A program made the translations under genes and the position numbers. The notes under the pieces are model-generated. The model saw only the letters and a list, made by a program, of their open reading frames with translations, had not been told where the DNA came from and ran no database searches. A DNA stretch of 64,000 nt, taken from the NCBI RefSeq assembly GCF_031143425.1, contig NC_090447.1, positions 136,667,106 through 136,731,105 of the forward strand. Reading direction: 5' to 3'. The stretch is from Pleurodeles waltl (lineage: Eukaryota > Chordata > Amphibia > Caudata > Salamandridae). Shown here one piece after another: positions 10,867 to 22,019 of this stretch. Each line of letters starts with the position of its first letter. The stretch's first letter is position 1.

Positions 10867-11594
10867 ATAACTGTTAGAAATAGGGTCTTTGGTTGGCAGT
10901 CAGGTTACCCCCGTCCAAGCAAGGATCCTCACTCTAGTCAGGGTAAGTCACACATAATCTGAATTATCCTGTGCCCATCCTCTGGTAGCTTGACACTGAG
11001 CAGTCAGGCTTAACGTAGAAGGCAATGAGTAAAGTATTTGTGCAAACAATTATGCAATATCCCAGTATAACACCACAAAAAGACACCACACAGTGTTTAG
11101 AAAAATATAGAATATTAACCTGATTAAATGCATGTTAAAATAATGATAAAGATTTGATAAGTACACATCGAAATCTCACCTTAGAGAATGATAAAAACAA
11201 TTCTTAAGTTCTTAAAAAGCAAGCACTAAGTATCTAGTTTGCATCTAAATTGTCCACAAGGGGCTGCAGAAGAGGAGATGCATGGAAAACGTGGAGGTGT
11301 GCGTCGATTTCTCCGGGTGCACACCGTCGATGTGTCAATATTTTTCCACGCCGTCAGGGCCTTGCGTCAATTTCCGGCACAAAGACTTGGATCTTCTTCG
11401 GGTTGCGGGGTATTTGGATGCGCCGGGGATGATGCAGAGAAATCCTGGGCATGCAGGACGAAGTCACAGGAGCTGCGTCGATCCGGTTGCCGATACAGGG
11501 AAATTTCTGCCGCTCGGCAGGCACTGCATTAATTTGTCTCACAGGAAGTCAGGCTGCGTCGTTCTGGCTCGGCTATGCATCGATCCAGTGGGCT

Positions 11595-14500
11595 GTGCAT
11601 CAAAGTTCCAGCTTGCAACACTGGCACTACGTCGATCTCCTCTCGGGGAACTGGGCTGCATCGTTCCAGTTCACCATGCAGTGATTTTCTCACCGTGATG
11701 CAGGCTGTACATAATTTCTGGCATGCTGTGGGTTGAATTTCTGCCGCACAATGAGTTCTTTCAGGAAGAAGTCTTTTTGGCCCTGAGACTTCGAGACACA
11801 GGAGGCAAGCTCTATCCAAGCCCTTGGAGAGCACTTCTCAGCAGAGCCAGAGGGCAGCAAGGCAGCAGGGCAACAGCAGGGCAGCAGTCCTTTGCAGAAA
11901 AGCAGTCGGGTGAGTCCTTTGGGCAGCCAGGCAGTTCCTCTTGGCATGTTGCAGGTTCTAGTTCAGAGTTTCTTCACCAGCGGTATCTTGTCCAGAAGTG
12001 TCTAAGTTTGTAGGGTCAGAGGCCCTGTTTAATTACCCAAATGTGCCTTTAAAGTGGGGGAGACTTCAAAGAGTGGCTTAGAAGTGCACCAGTTTCAGTT
12101 CCATCCTGTCTGCCAGGGTCCCAGTAGGGGGTTTGGCAGTCCATTGTATGAGGACAGGCCACTGTCCTTTCAAATGTAAGTGTCAGGCCCTTCACCCTCC
12201 CAGGCCAGGAAGACCCATTCAGAATGCAGATGTGTGCAGGTGTGACTGAGCATCCTGTGTTTGGGGTTGTCTGAGTGAAATGCACAAGGGAGCTGTCAAC
12301 TAACCTAGCCAGATGTGGATTGTAAGGAAGGATTTAAATGCAGAGAAATTCTTACTTTCTAAAAGTGGCATTTCTAAAATAGTAACATTAAATCCAACTT
12401 CACCAGCCAGCATGATTTTGTATTACCATTCCGGCCATACTAAATATGACCTTTTACTACTTTCCGATCAGAATGTACTACGCAAGCAGTATATGAGGGT
12501 AGCCCTAATGTTAGCATATGAAAGGAGCAGGCCTCACAGCATTGAAAAATGAATTTAGGAGTTCTACACTACACTACACTGTTGGACCCTTTTGCAGGGT
12601 AATTCCCCAGGCTTTTTGCCTTTTGCCTCCTTATTTTTCTGACCTTTGTTGGCTGATGTTATGACTCTGAGCACGTTTTCACTGCTAACCAGTGCTAAAG
12701 TGCATGTGCTCTCCCTTGTAAAATTGGTATGATTGGCTTATACCTAATTGGCATATTTAATTTACCTATAAGTCCCTTGTAAAGTGGTATCCATATACCC
12801 AGGACCTGTAAATGAAATGCTACTAGTGGGCCTGCAGCGCTGCTTGCACCACCCACTGAAGTAGCCTTTCAAACCTAGCGCATGGCCTGTGTGCGCAGTT
12901 TTCTGCCACAGGGACCTGGCATCTAAATGTACTTGCCAGGGCCAGAACTCCCCTTTTACTACATGTAAGTCACCCCTAAGGTACGCCCTAGCTAGCCCTA
13001 TGGGCAGGGTGCCATGTGTGTAGAAGGCAGGACTTGTGCCAGGTTGCATGGCCTGTCCTGGTAGTGACAAACAGCCTAACTTGGTGTCTCACTGCTGTGA
13101 GTGCTGCCTTCCCATAGGATTGCATTAGAAATGCCCTGCCTTATGTGTAAGGGGTATTGTCTGATTTTTGAGGGGTAGCGTAGGCATGTTTGGTATGGTT
13201 GTGATAGTGATGAGAAATTCTGCTTACTGGTGTGTGTGTATTTATTACTATTATTACAGAAATGCCAGTTCTAGAAAGTGCATCAAAGTTCCAGTCGCAA
13301 CACTGGCACTGCATCGATCTCCTCTCGGGGAACTGGGCTGCATCATTCCAGTTCACTGTGCAGTGATTCTCTCACCGTGATGCAGGCTGTACATCATTTC
13401 TGGCAGGCTGTGGGTTAAATTTCTGCCGCACAAGGAGTTCTTTCAGGAGGAAGTCTTTTTGGCCCTGAGACTTCAAGACACAGGAGGCAAGCTCTATCCA
13501 AGCCCTTGGAGAGCACTTCTCAGAAGAGCCATAGGGCAGCAAGGCAGCAGGGCAACAGCAGGTCAGCAGTCCTTTGCAGAAAAACAGTCAAGTGAGTCCT
13601 TTGGGCAGCCAGGCAGTTCCTCTTGGGATGTTGCAGGTTCTAGTTCAGAGTTTCTTCACCAGCGGTATCTTGTCGAGAAGTGTCAAAGTTTGTAGGGTCA
13701 GAGGCCCTGTTTAATTACCCAAATGTGCCTTTAAAGTGGGGGTGACTTCAAAGAGTGGCTTAGAAGTGCACCAATTTCAGTTCCATCCTGTCTGCCAGGG
13801 TCCCAGTAGGGGGTTTGGCAGTCCATTGTGTGAGGACAGGCCACTGTCCTTTCAAATGTAAGTGTCAGGGCCTTCACCCTCCCAGGCCAGGAAGACCCAT
13901 TCAGAATGCAGATGTGTGCAGGTGTGACTGAGCATCCTGTGTTTGGGGTTGTCTGAGTGAAATGCACAAGGGAGCTGTCAACTAACCTAGCCAGATGTGG
14001 ATTGTTAGGAAGGATTTAAACGCAGAGAAATTCTTACTTCCTAAAAGTGGCATTTCTAAAATAGTAACATTAAATCCAACTTCACCAGCCAGCTTGATTT
14101 TGTATTACCATTCTGGCCATACTAAATATGACCTTTTACTACTTTCAGATCAGAATGTACTACTCAAGCAGTATATGAGGATAGCCCTAATGTTAGCCTA
14201 TGAAAGGAGCAGGCCTCACAGCAGTGAAAAATGAATTTAGGAGTTCTACACTACACTACACTGTTGGACCCTTTTGCAGGGTAATTCCCCAGGCTTTTTG
14301 CCTTTTGCCTCCTTATTTTTCTGACCTTTGTTGGCTGATGTTATGACTCTGAGCACGTTTTCACTGCTAACCAGTGCTAAAGTGCATGTGCTCTCCCTTG
14401 TAAAATTGGTATGATTGGCTTATACCTAATTGGCATATTTAATTTACCTATAAGTCCCTTGTAAAGTGGTATCCATATACCCAGGACCTGTAAATGAAAT

Positions 14501-17500
14501 GCTACTAGTGGGCCTGCAGTGCTGCTTGCACCACCCACTGAAGTAGCCTTTCAAACCTAGCGCAGGGCCTGTGTGCGCAGTTTTCTGCCACAGGGACCTG
14601 GCATCTAAATGTACTTGCCAGGGCCAGAACTCCCCTTTTACTACATGTAAGTCACCCCTAAGGTACGCCCTAGCTAGCCCTATGGGCAGGGTGCCATGTG
14701 TGTAGAAGGCAGGACTTGTGCCAGGTTGCGTGGCGTGTCCTGGTAGTGACAAACAGCCTAACTTGGTGTCTCAGTGCTGTGAGTGCTGCCTTCTCATACG
14801 ATTGCATTAGAAATGCCCTGCCTTATGTGTAAGGGGTATTGTCTGATTTATGAGGGGTAGCATAGGCATGTTTGGTATGGTTGTGATAGTGATGAGAAAT
14901 GCTGCTTACTGGTGTGTGTGTATTTATTACAATTATTACAGAAATGCCACTTCTAGAAAGTGCATCAAAGTTCCAGTCGCAACACTGGCACTGCGTCGAT
15001 CTCCTCTCGGGGAACTGGGCTGCATCGTTCCAGTTCACCGTGCAGTGATTTTATCACCGTGATGCAGGCTGTACATCATTTCTGGCAGGCTGTGGGTTAA
15101 ATTTCTGCCGCACAAGGAGTTCTTTCATGAGGAAGTCTTTTTGGCCCTGAGACTACAAGACACAGGAGGCAAGCTCTATCCAAGCACTTGGAGAGCACTT
15201 CTCAGCAGAGCCAGAGGGCAGCAAGGCAGCAGGGCAACAGCAGGTCAGCAGTCCTTTGCAGAAAAGCAGTTGGTGAGTCCTTTGGGCAGCCAGGCAGTTC
15301 CTCTTGGCATGTTGCAGGTTCTAGTTCAGAGTTTCTTCACCAGCGGTATCTTGTCCAGAAGTGTCTAAGTTTGTAGGGTCAGAGGCCCTGTTTAATTACC
15401 CAAATGTGCCTTTAAAGTGGGGGAGACTTCAAAGAGTGGCTTAGAAGTGCACCAGTTTCAGTTCCATCCTGTCTGCCAGGGTCCCAGTAGGGGGTTTGGC
15501 AGTCCATTGTATGAGGACAGGCCACTGTCCTTTCAAATGTAAGTGTCAGGCCCTTCACCCTCCCAGACCAGGAAGACCCATTCAGGATGCAGATGTGTGC
15601 AGGTGTGACTGAGCATCCTGTGTTTGGGGTGGTCTAAGTGAAATGCACAAGGGAGCTGTCAACTAACCTAGCCAGATGTGGATTGTAAGGAAGGATTTAA
15701 ATGCAGAGAAATTATTACTTTCTAAAAGTGGCATTTCTAAAATAGTAACATTAAATCCAACTTCACCAGCCAGCATGATTTTGTATTCCCATTCTGGCCA
15801 TACTAAATATGACCTTTTACTACTTTCGGATCAGAATGTACTACGCAAGCAGTATATGAGGATAGCCCTAATGTTAGCCTATGAAAGGAGCAGGCCTCAC
15901 AGCAGTGAAAAATGAATTTAGGAGTTCTACACTACACTACACTGTTGGACTCTTTTGCAGGGTCATTCCCCAGGCTTTTTTCCTTTTGCCTCCTTATTTT
16001 TCTGACCTTTGTTGGCTGACGTTATGACTCTGAGCACTTTTTCACTGCCAACCAGTGCTAAAGTGCATGTGCTCTCCCTTGTAAAATTGGTATGATTGGC
16101 TTATACCTAATTGGCATATTTAATTTACCTATAAGTCCCTTGTAAAGTGGCATCCATATACCCAGGACCTGTAAATGAAATGCTACTAGTGGGCCTGCAG
16201 CGCTGCTTGCACCACCCACTGAAGTAGCCTTTCAAACCTAGCGCAGGGCCTGTGTGCACAGTTTTCTGCCACAGGGACCTGGCATCTGAATGTACTTGCC
16301 AGGGCCAGAACTCCCCTTTTACTACATGTAAGTCACCCCTAAGGTACGCCCTAGCTAGCCCTATGGGCAGGGTGCCATGTGTGTAGAAGACAGGACTTGT
16401 GCCAGGTTGCGTGGCCTGTCCTGGTAGTGACAAACAGCCTAACTTGGTGTCTCACTGCTGTGAGTGCTGCCTTCTCATACGATTGCAATAGAAATGCCCT
16501 GCATTATGTGTAAGGGGTATTGTCTGATTTATGAGGGGTAGCATAGGCATGTTTGGTATGGTTGTGATAGTGATGAGAAATGCTGCTTACTGGTGTGTGT
16601 GTATTTATTACTATTATTACAGAAATGCCACTTCTAGAAAGTGCATCAAAGTTCCAGTCGCAACACTGGCACTGCGTCGATATCCTCTCGGGGAACTGGG
16701 CTGCATCGTTCCAGTTCACCGTGCAGTGATTTTCTCACCGTGATGCAGGCTGTACATCATTTCTGGCAGGCTGTGGGTTAAATTTCTGCCGCACAAGGAG
16801 TTCTTTCAGGAGGAAGTCTTTTTGGCCCTGAGACTTCAAGACACAGGAGGCAAGCTCTATCCAAGCCCTTGGAGAGCACTTCTCAGCAGAGCCATAGGGC
16901 AGCAAGGCAGCAGGGCAACAGCAGGTCAGCAGTCCTTTGCAGAAAAGCAGTCGGGTGAGTCCTTTGGGCAGCCAGGCAGTTCCTCTTGGGATGTTGCAGG
17001 TTCTAGTTCAGAGTTTCTTCACCAGCGGTATCTTGTCCAGAAGTGTCTAAGTTTGTAGGGTCAGAGGCCCTGTTTAATTACCCAAATGTGCCTTTAAAGT
17101 GGGGGAGACTTCAAAGAGTGGCTTAGAAGTGCACCAGTTTCAGTTCCATCCTGTCTGCCAGGGTCCCAGTAGGGGGTTTGGCAGTCCATTGTATGAGGAC
17201 AGGTCACTGTCCTTTTAAATGTAAGTGTCAGGCCCTTCACCCTCCCAGGCCAGGAAGACCCATTCAGAATGCAGATGTGTGCAGGTGTGACTGAGCATCC
17301 TGTGTTTGGGGTTGTCTGAGTGAAATGCACAAGGGAGCTGTCAACTAACCTAGCCAGATGTGGATTACAAGGAAGGATTTAAATGCAGAGAAATTCTTAC
17401 TTTCTAAAAGTGGCATTTCTAAAATAGTAACATTAAATCCAACTTCACCAGCCAGCATGATTTTGTATTACCATTCTGGCCATACTAAATATGACCTTTT

Positions 17501-18328
17501 ACTACTTTCAGATCAGAATGTACTACGCAAGCAGTATATGAGGATAGCCCTAATGTTAGCCTATGAAAGGAGCAGGCCTCAAAGCAGTGAAAAATGAATT
17601 TAGGAGTTCTACACTACACTACACTGTTGGACCCTTTTGCAGGGTCATTCCCCAGGCTTTTTGCCTGTTGCCTCCTTATTTTTCTGACCTTTGTTGGCTG
17701 ACGTTATGACTCTGAGCACTTTTTCACTGCTAACCAGTGCTAAAGTGCATGTGCTCTCCCTTGTAAACTTGGTATGACTGGCTTATACCTAATTGGCATA
17801 TTTAATGTACCTATAAGTCCCCTGTAAAGTGGTATCCATATACCCAGGACCTGTAAATGAAATGCTACTAGTGGGCCTGCAGCTCTGCTTGCACCACCCA
17901 CTGAAGTAGCCTTTCAAACCTAGCGCAGGGCCTGTGTGCGCAGTTTTCTGCCACAGGGACCTGGCATCTAAATGTACTTGCCAGGGCCAGAACTCCCCTT
18001 TTACTACATGTAAGTCAACCCTAAGGTACGCCCTAGCTAGCCCTATGGGCAGGGTGCCATGTGTGTAGAAGGCAGGACTTGTGCCAGGTTTCGTGGCCTG
18101 TCCTGGTAGTGACAAACAGCCTAACTTGGTGTCTCACTGCTGTGAGTGCTGCCTTCTCATACGATTGCAATAGAAATGCCCTGCATTATGTGTAAGGGGT
18201 ATTGTCTGATTTATGAGGGGTAGCATAGGCATGTTTGGTATGGTTGTGATAGTGATGAGAAATGCTGCTTACTGGTGTGTGTGTATTTATTACTATTATT
18301 ACAGAAATGCCACTTCTAGAAAGTGCAT
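11595..18328. repeat. Four-copy tandem array, unit about 1,682 bp
   Basis: Four units start at the word GTGCAT at 11595, 13278, 14960 and 16641 and the array closes at GTGCAT 18323-18328, giving unit lengths of 1683, 1682, 1681 and 1682 bp. Units are highly similar, with scattered single-base differences and small indels. Each unit holds about 985 bp of the outer LTR-like element and about 698 bp of the inner one. The same reading frames recur in every unit (a 79-codon plus frame, a 102-codon minus frame), but they show no domain and are by-products of the duplication. Confidence 0.95.
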
Positions 18329-20362
18329 ATTTATCTGTGCTTATGACTCTAGTGTTTTTGCAACTTGACTCCAATCCACGTCTGGGCAGACTGATAGTTG
18401 GGGCTTTGTGCATACTTTTCAGACAGCCTATACACAGGGAGGGTGGAGGTGTCTCAGATGTGCATCTACATATTGTATAGTCTTCTTGGGCTGAAAGAAA
18501 GGGAGAGGAGGGGCACACCTGTATTCGTAAAGGCTGTGCCCTGGCCTCGCACAATAGAGTTGTTTACCCCCCACTGATGTTTGCAGCCTGTGCTGGAGGA
18601 GAGAAGGGGCACTCCCAGAACCAGTTGTAACTGGTTGGAACCCCCTCTCCTCGTCATTGTAAGAGACACTGCAAACTAAGTATAAGTACAGGGGAATTTC
18701 CCCCACAATTTGGACGTTCTTGAGACATTCTTGGAACTGGAGAGAAGGCTGCTCAGAGGACTCATTAGGGACCGCCATGGACTGCTGCTGTTGTGCTGAC
18801 CTGTGACCTGCTGGGTCACCAGGAGGACTTGCCACTTACTGCATTTTCCTTGTGCTGGCCTGTTGCTGGGCCCTGCCGTTAGTACCTCCCTTTATTGTCC
18901 CCACGGGCTGAGTGCTGTGACGCCTGTTCCCCTGCCCTATTTACGACTCAAGTGCTTGGAGAAGCGTTCCTTTTTCCTCCAAAGCGCGAGGGCAGCGCTG
19001 TGTGGACAAGCCCCTGGTGCTGAAAAATCCTGTTTGTCGTAAGTGGGGGCCTGACTTCACCGCCGCAGCCTGGGCTCGTTCAGAATGCCCCTGTACTCGA
19101 AAGTTACGTGCCTTGAGGATCATCACTTCTGCGACCGGGCTGTTGCCAAGGAGAGCGCAAGGGTCGTGCTATCTTTGGTGCCCCCGGGGCACCACCAGAG
19201 GCACAGACAGGAGCGAGTGCGCTCCTATCGTGCCCCCGGGGCGGAGCACGCTTTAAGGAGCACCCCTGGGGCACCACCAGGGTCCTGTTCATGAGCGTCA
19301 TCACCGCCGCATCCGGGTAGACTTGTAAACACTCACGCACCACATCAGGTGCGGACAAGTGCACTGCAGCGGCCCCAGGAGGGAGAGAGACCTCATCAGA
19401 GGTCTCTTCTGGAATCCCAGGGCGGTCCTGAGGAGCAGGAGTCGGGGGAGGCAAGGGGACCGTCCCTCAGTCACTGCCATAGGAGCGGGACACTCCTATT
19501 TTTGAGCCGGGCATTTTGTTTTTAAGAAACGGAGAAGGGAGGCCTCACTGAAGGCCCCTTCCTTTAGCCCCCATTTCTTTGTTGGGCTGCCTTGCCCCCT
19601 CTTCTGGTGATAGGGCCAGTGGAGGCCAGGGGGTGCCCCACAGAGATCACAGGCCCCGGAGGGGCCTGTTACATACATCAGAGAGGGTGATGACTGCCCC
19701 TCTCTCCCTTAGGAACCCCATGTGGCCCTTTTGAGCGCATAGGAGCGCCGGAGGCCACCACCACGACCTTCCAGGCACTAGGAGTGCCTTACTCTACTAA
19801 ATAAGGTACTCTTGGCGACACTGAGAGGGTGGGATGTTCCAGGGTTATCTTCCTAAAGATATGTATTTTCTTTATGTCTTGCCATATGTGCTATAATGTT
19901 CCTAGTATGGATATTTATAATGTGTTTATGACAAGTGCACACATTTATTTACTGTGATTCCTGACTTCTGCTTATGTTGCAGAATCCTGAGTACTTACAT
20001 GTTATAGTGTGACAACTGCTTAGTCTTGCAGAGTATTAATAACTTCTGACAACTGCTAAGGTAGCAGGGTATTACTGACGTGTAATGTTTGGTCTAATTA
20101 TGTTTTGTGCAATATAGTTTATTTTTACATAGCTCAGTGTTGTGTTTACTTTGTGGTGTGCATCTTGCGTCACATGTGTTGTGTGTGTTGTGCAAACGCT
20201 TTACACATTGCCTCCGGGTTAGGCCTGACTGCTCGTACCAAGCTACCAAGGGGGTGAGCAGGGGTTATCTTCGACGTGTAACTCCCTTGCCCTGACTAGA
20301 GTGGGTAGGTTCTGCCTGGCTTAGGTGCATACCCTAGCCAACCAGAAACCCCATTTCTAACA
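12580..20362 (-). mobile_element. Long LTR-like element (inner), reverse orientation, nested in the outer one
   Basis: Read on the minus strand it begins TGTTAGAAATGGGG at 20362 and its far end, GGGTCCAACA, is at 12580 on the plus strand. The first 150 bp resemble the start of the outer element, sharing CACTCTAGTCAGGG, GGTAGCTTG and GAGCAGTCAGGC, so it is a relative of the outer element. Counting one copy of the amplified segment its length would be about 2.7 kb (12580-13277 plus 18329-20362). The unique part includes GC-rich stretches with repeated CCCCGGGGC/CACCACC words near 19180-19290. No gene was found, and no clean target duplication is visible at its edges. Confidence 0.75.
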
Positions 20363-20625
20363 CAGTACATATAAACTACACAGGTATATGTCCTGCCTTT
20401 TATCTATATAGCACCCAGGGCCTACCTTAGGGGTGACTTATATGTAGAAAAAGGGGAGTTTAAGGCTCGGCAATCACTTTTAAATCCCAAGCCGAATCGG
20501 CAGTGAAACTGCACACAAAGGCCTTGCAGTGGCCTAAAACCAGCAAAAACTTTGTCCAAAAAGTGGAGGGAAGCAGGCAAAAAGTTAGGGGTGACCACCC
20601 TAGGGCTGTCAGGTCTAACAATAAC

Positions 20626-20830
20626 ATAGCCCCTACAGGGCATCAGACTTATAATCATACCATGTGCAATTATATCTCCTCACCCCTAGGGGGTGTTTGA
20701 AACATGCACTGTAAAATCCTTTAACATTATATAAGGTAATTGTACAAAGACGCTAAAGGGCATCACATTTATAGTCACAATACTGGTGTAATTCCAACAG
20801 TAGTTCTTTGAGTAGCACATGCTCCAGCAT
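20626..20830. repeat. Short repeated motif flanking the outer LTR-like element
   Basis: The words TTATAATCA, AATTA and CCTCACC...CTAG...GGG occur at about 20636-20700, partly again at 20757-20800 (CATCACATTTATAGTCACAA), and also just left of the outer element at 10797-10866. With the outer element removed, these copies would be adjacent. This suggests a diverged minisatellite or an older element as the insertion site. Confidence 0.4.
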
Positions 20831-22019
20831 GGAGAGTGCTTAAAAGAGCATGCAAAGAAACCCTTGGAGGGTTCTTCTTTCAGAGTCCTACCCAGCTTAG
20901 AGAGAGGCCCTGGTAATACCCTTTCGGGGGAAGGCTGTGCTGTCCTGCAGCTCCACCTGCACTTTAGCTGCCTTTTGGTGGTGATCACATCCTCCTAGGG
21001 GCGCCACAAGCTGAAACAAGTAGTCTTTACGATCTAAGCCATGGAAGCATTATTGGGCGCTTCTCTGCAGCCCTTGTGCATCTAAGATGAGCTGGTCTCT
21101 CATACCGGAGAGAGACATGTCTGCCTTTCTCTTTGCTGACCGTTTATGTTTTTTTAGTTTGGGCTCCTGTGCTGCTCCTCCTGTCTAGGTGCCCAGCTGG
21201 CACACTGGCATGGTGTCATGGGAGCCAGCAGCTTCACTCTGGTCTGTACGCTTTTGTGGGCAGGCATGCAATGTGTGGATGGTGTTCCCCCTCCCCACAA
21301 ACACGGGCAAAGGGAGTGGGGAAGGTGAGCCGCATGAGGGGAGCGCAGTCACAATCCTCCTTCCTCTCCTAATGTCAGGAACCAGGGTCCTGGGTCCCTT
21401 TCCAGCATTGATGAGGAGCACGTTGGCGCCCCCTTGCACTTAGAATCTTCACAGAGCCCAGGGATGGGGTCCTGCCCCCCCCACCTTTGAAGAGGAGTGT
21501 GATGATGCTCCTTCTCCATTATTCTTTTTGGGATTTGCAGAGAGAGCATCTCCTCATAGCTTCTTTGGGGCTCAGGGATGGGGGTCCTGAGGCCTCTCCG
21601 ACTCCTCGCGGCGGAAGTGTGATGATGTCTCCATGCATACTTTCTTTCTGCGGGCAAAAAACGAGAACGGCAGCAGAGTACCACGTGCTTCATCAACCAA
21701 AGTAGGTCAAAGGTCACCAATCTTCATCAGGGCATATCTCGTGTCCTGTTGTACCATTTGTCTTGCAGTTGGTCTTGTTTTGCTCCTGGTGAAGAACCAT
21801 AACCACCTGGAGCACTCTGCTCAGGCCTTCTGGCCTCAAAGGTGGCAGAATCTGCAGGGAGCTGGCTTCACTGGCCCCCTGCACCAGCCTTTTGCTTTGC
21901 TTCCTTTGGGCCCTCCATCTCCTTCGGCAGAACCCTACTCTTTCCGCCAACTAGTCCTCTAGGGGTGTAATGGGTCCAGCTTCCCTGGTACTGGGGAGTT
22001 CCCCACTGGTCCTGGGGCA
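20831..22019. other. Moderately GC-rich spacer with weak internal duplication, no gene
   Basis: I see no domain in any frame. A phrase of the type CAGGGATGGGG-TCCTG followed by AAGTGTGATGATG recurs near 21460-21500 and 21573-21625, a diverged duplication of about 112 bp. The overlapping frames of 60-120 codons are on both strands and are not supported as genes. Confidence 0.4.

Larger units (their letters stand above)
10872..20620 (+). mobile_element. Long LTR-like element (outer), interrupted, with 5-bp ATAAC target duplication
   Basis: The element begins TGTTAGAAATAGGG at 10872 and ends CAGGTCTAACA at 20620, with TG...CA ends and short inverted TGTTAGA/TCTAACA termini. It is flanked by an exact ATAAC duplication (10867-10871 and 20621-20625). 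Without the nested DNA it would be about 2.0 kb: 10872-12579 plus 20363-20620. There is no coding domain. Non-coding length of about 2 kb, TG...CA ends and a 5-bp duplication fit a long solo LTR or a non-autonomous LTR element. The parental retrotransposon is not identified. An element of the same general style is present at 38424-40859. Confidence 0.82.

Noticed and set aside
12313..17597. Conserved 79-codon frames (MWIVRKDLNAEK type) in all four tandem units
   Set aside because: They are repeated only because the 1.68-kb unit is duplicated. No domain is present, the overlapping frames on the other strand are equally conserved, and they lie in a non-coding LTR-like element.
11595..18328. CRISPR array or other spaced repeat system
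   Set aside because: Unit length of 1.68 kb, no spacers, eukaryotic context. It is a tandem duplication.
19104..19454. 116-codon GC-rich minus frame as an exon
   Set aside because: It lies inside the inner LTR-like element in DNA with repeated CCCCGGGGC words. No domain or splice context supports it.
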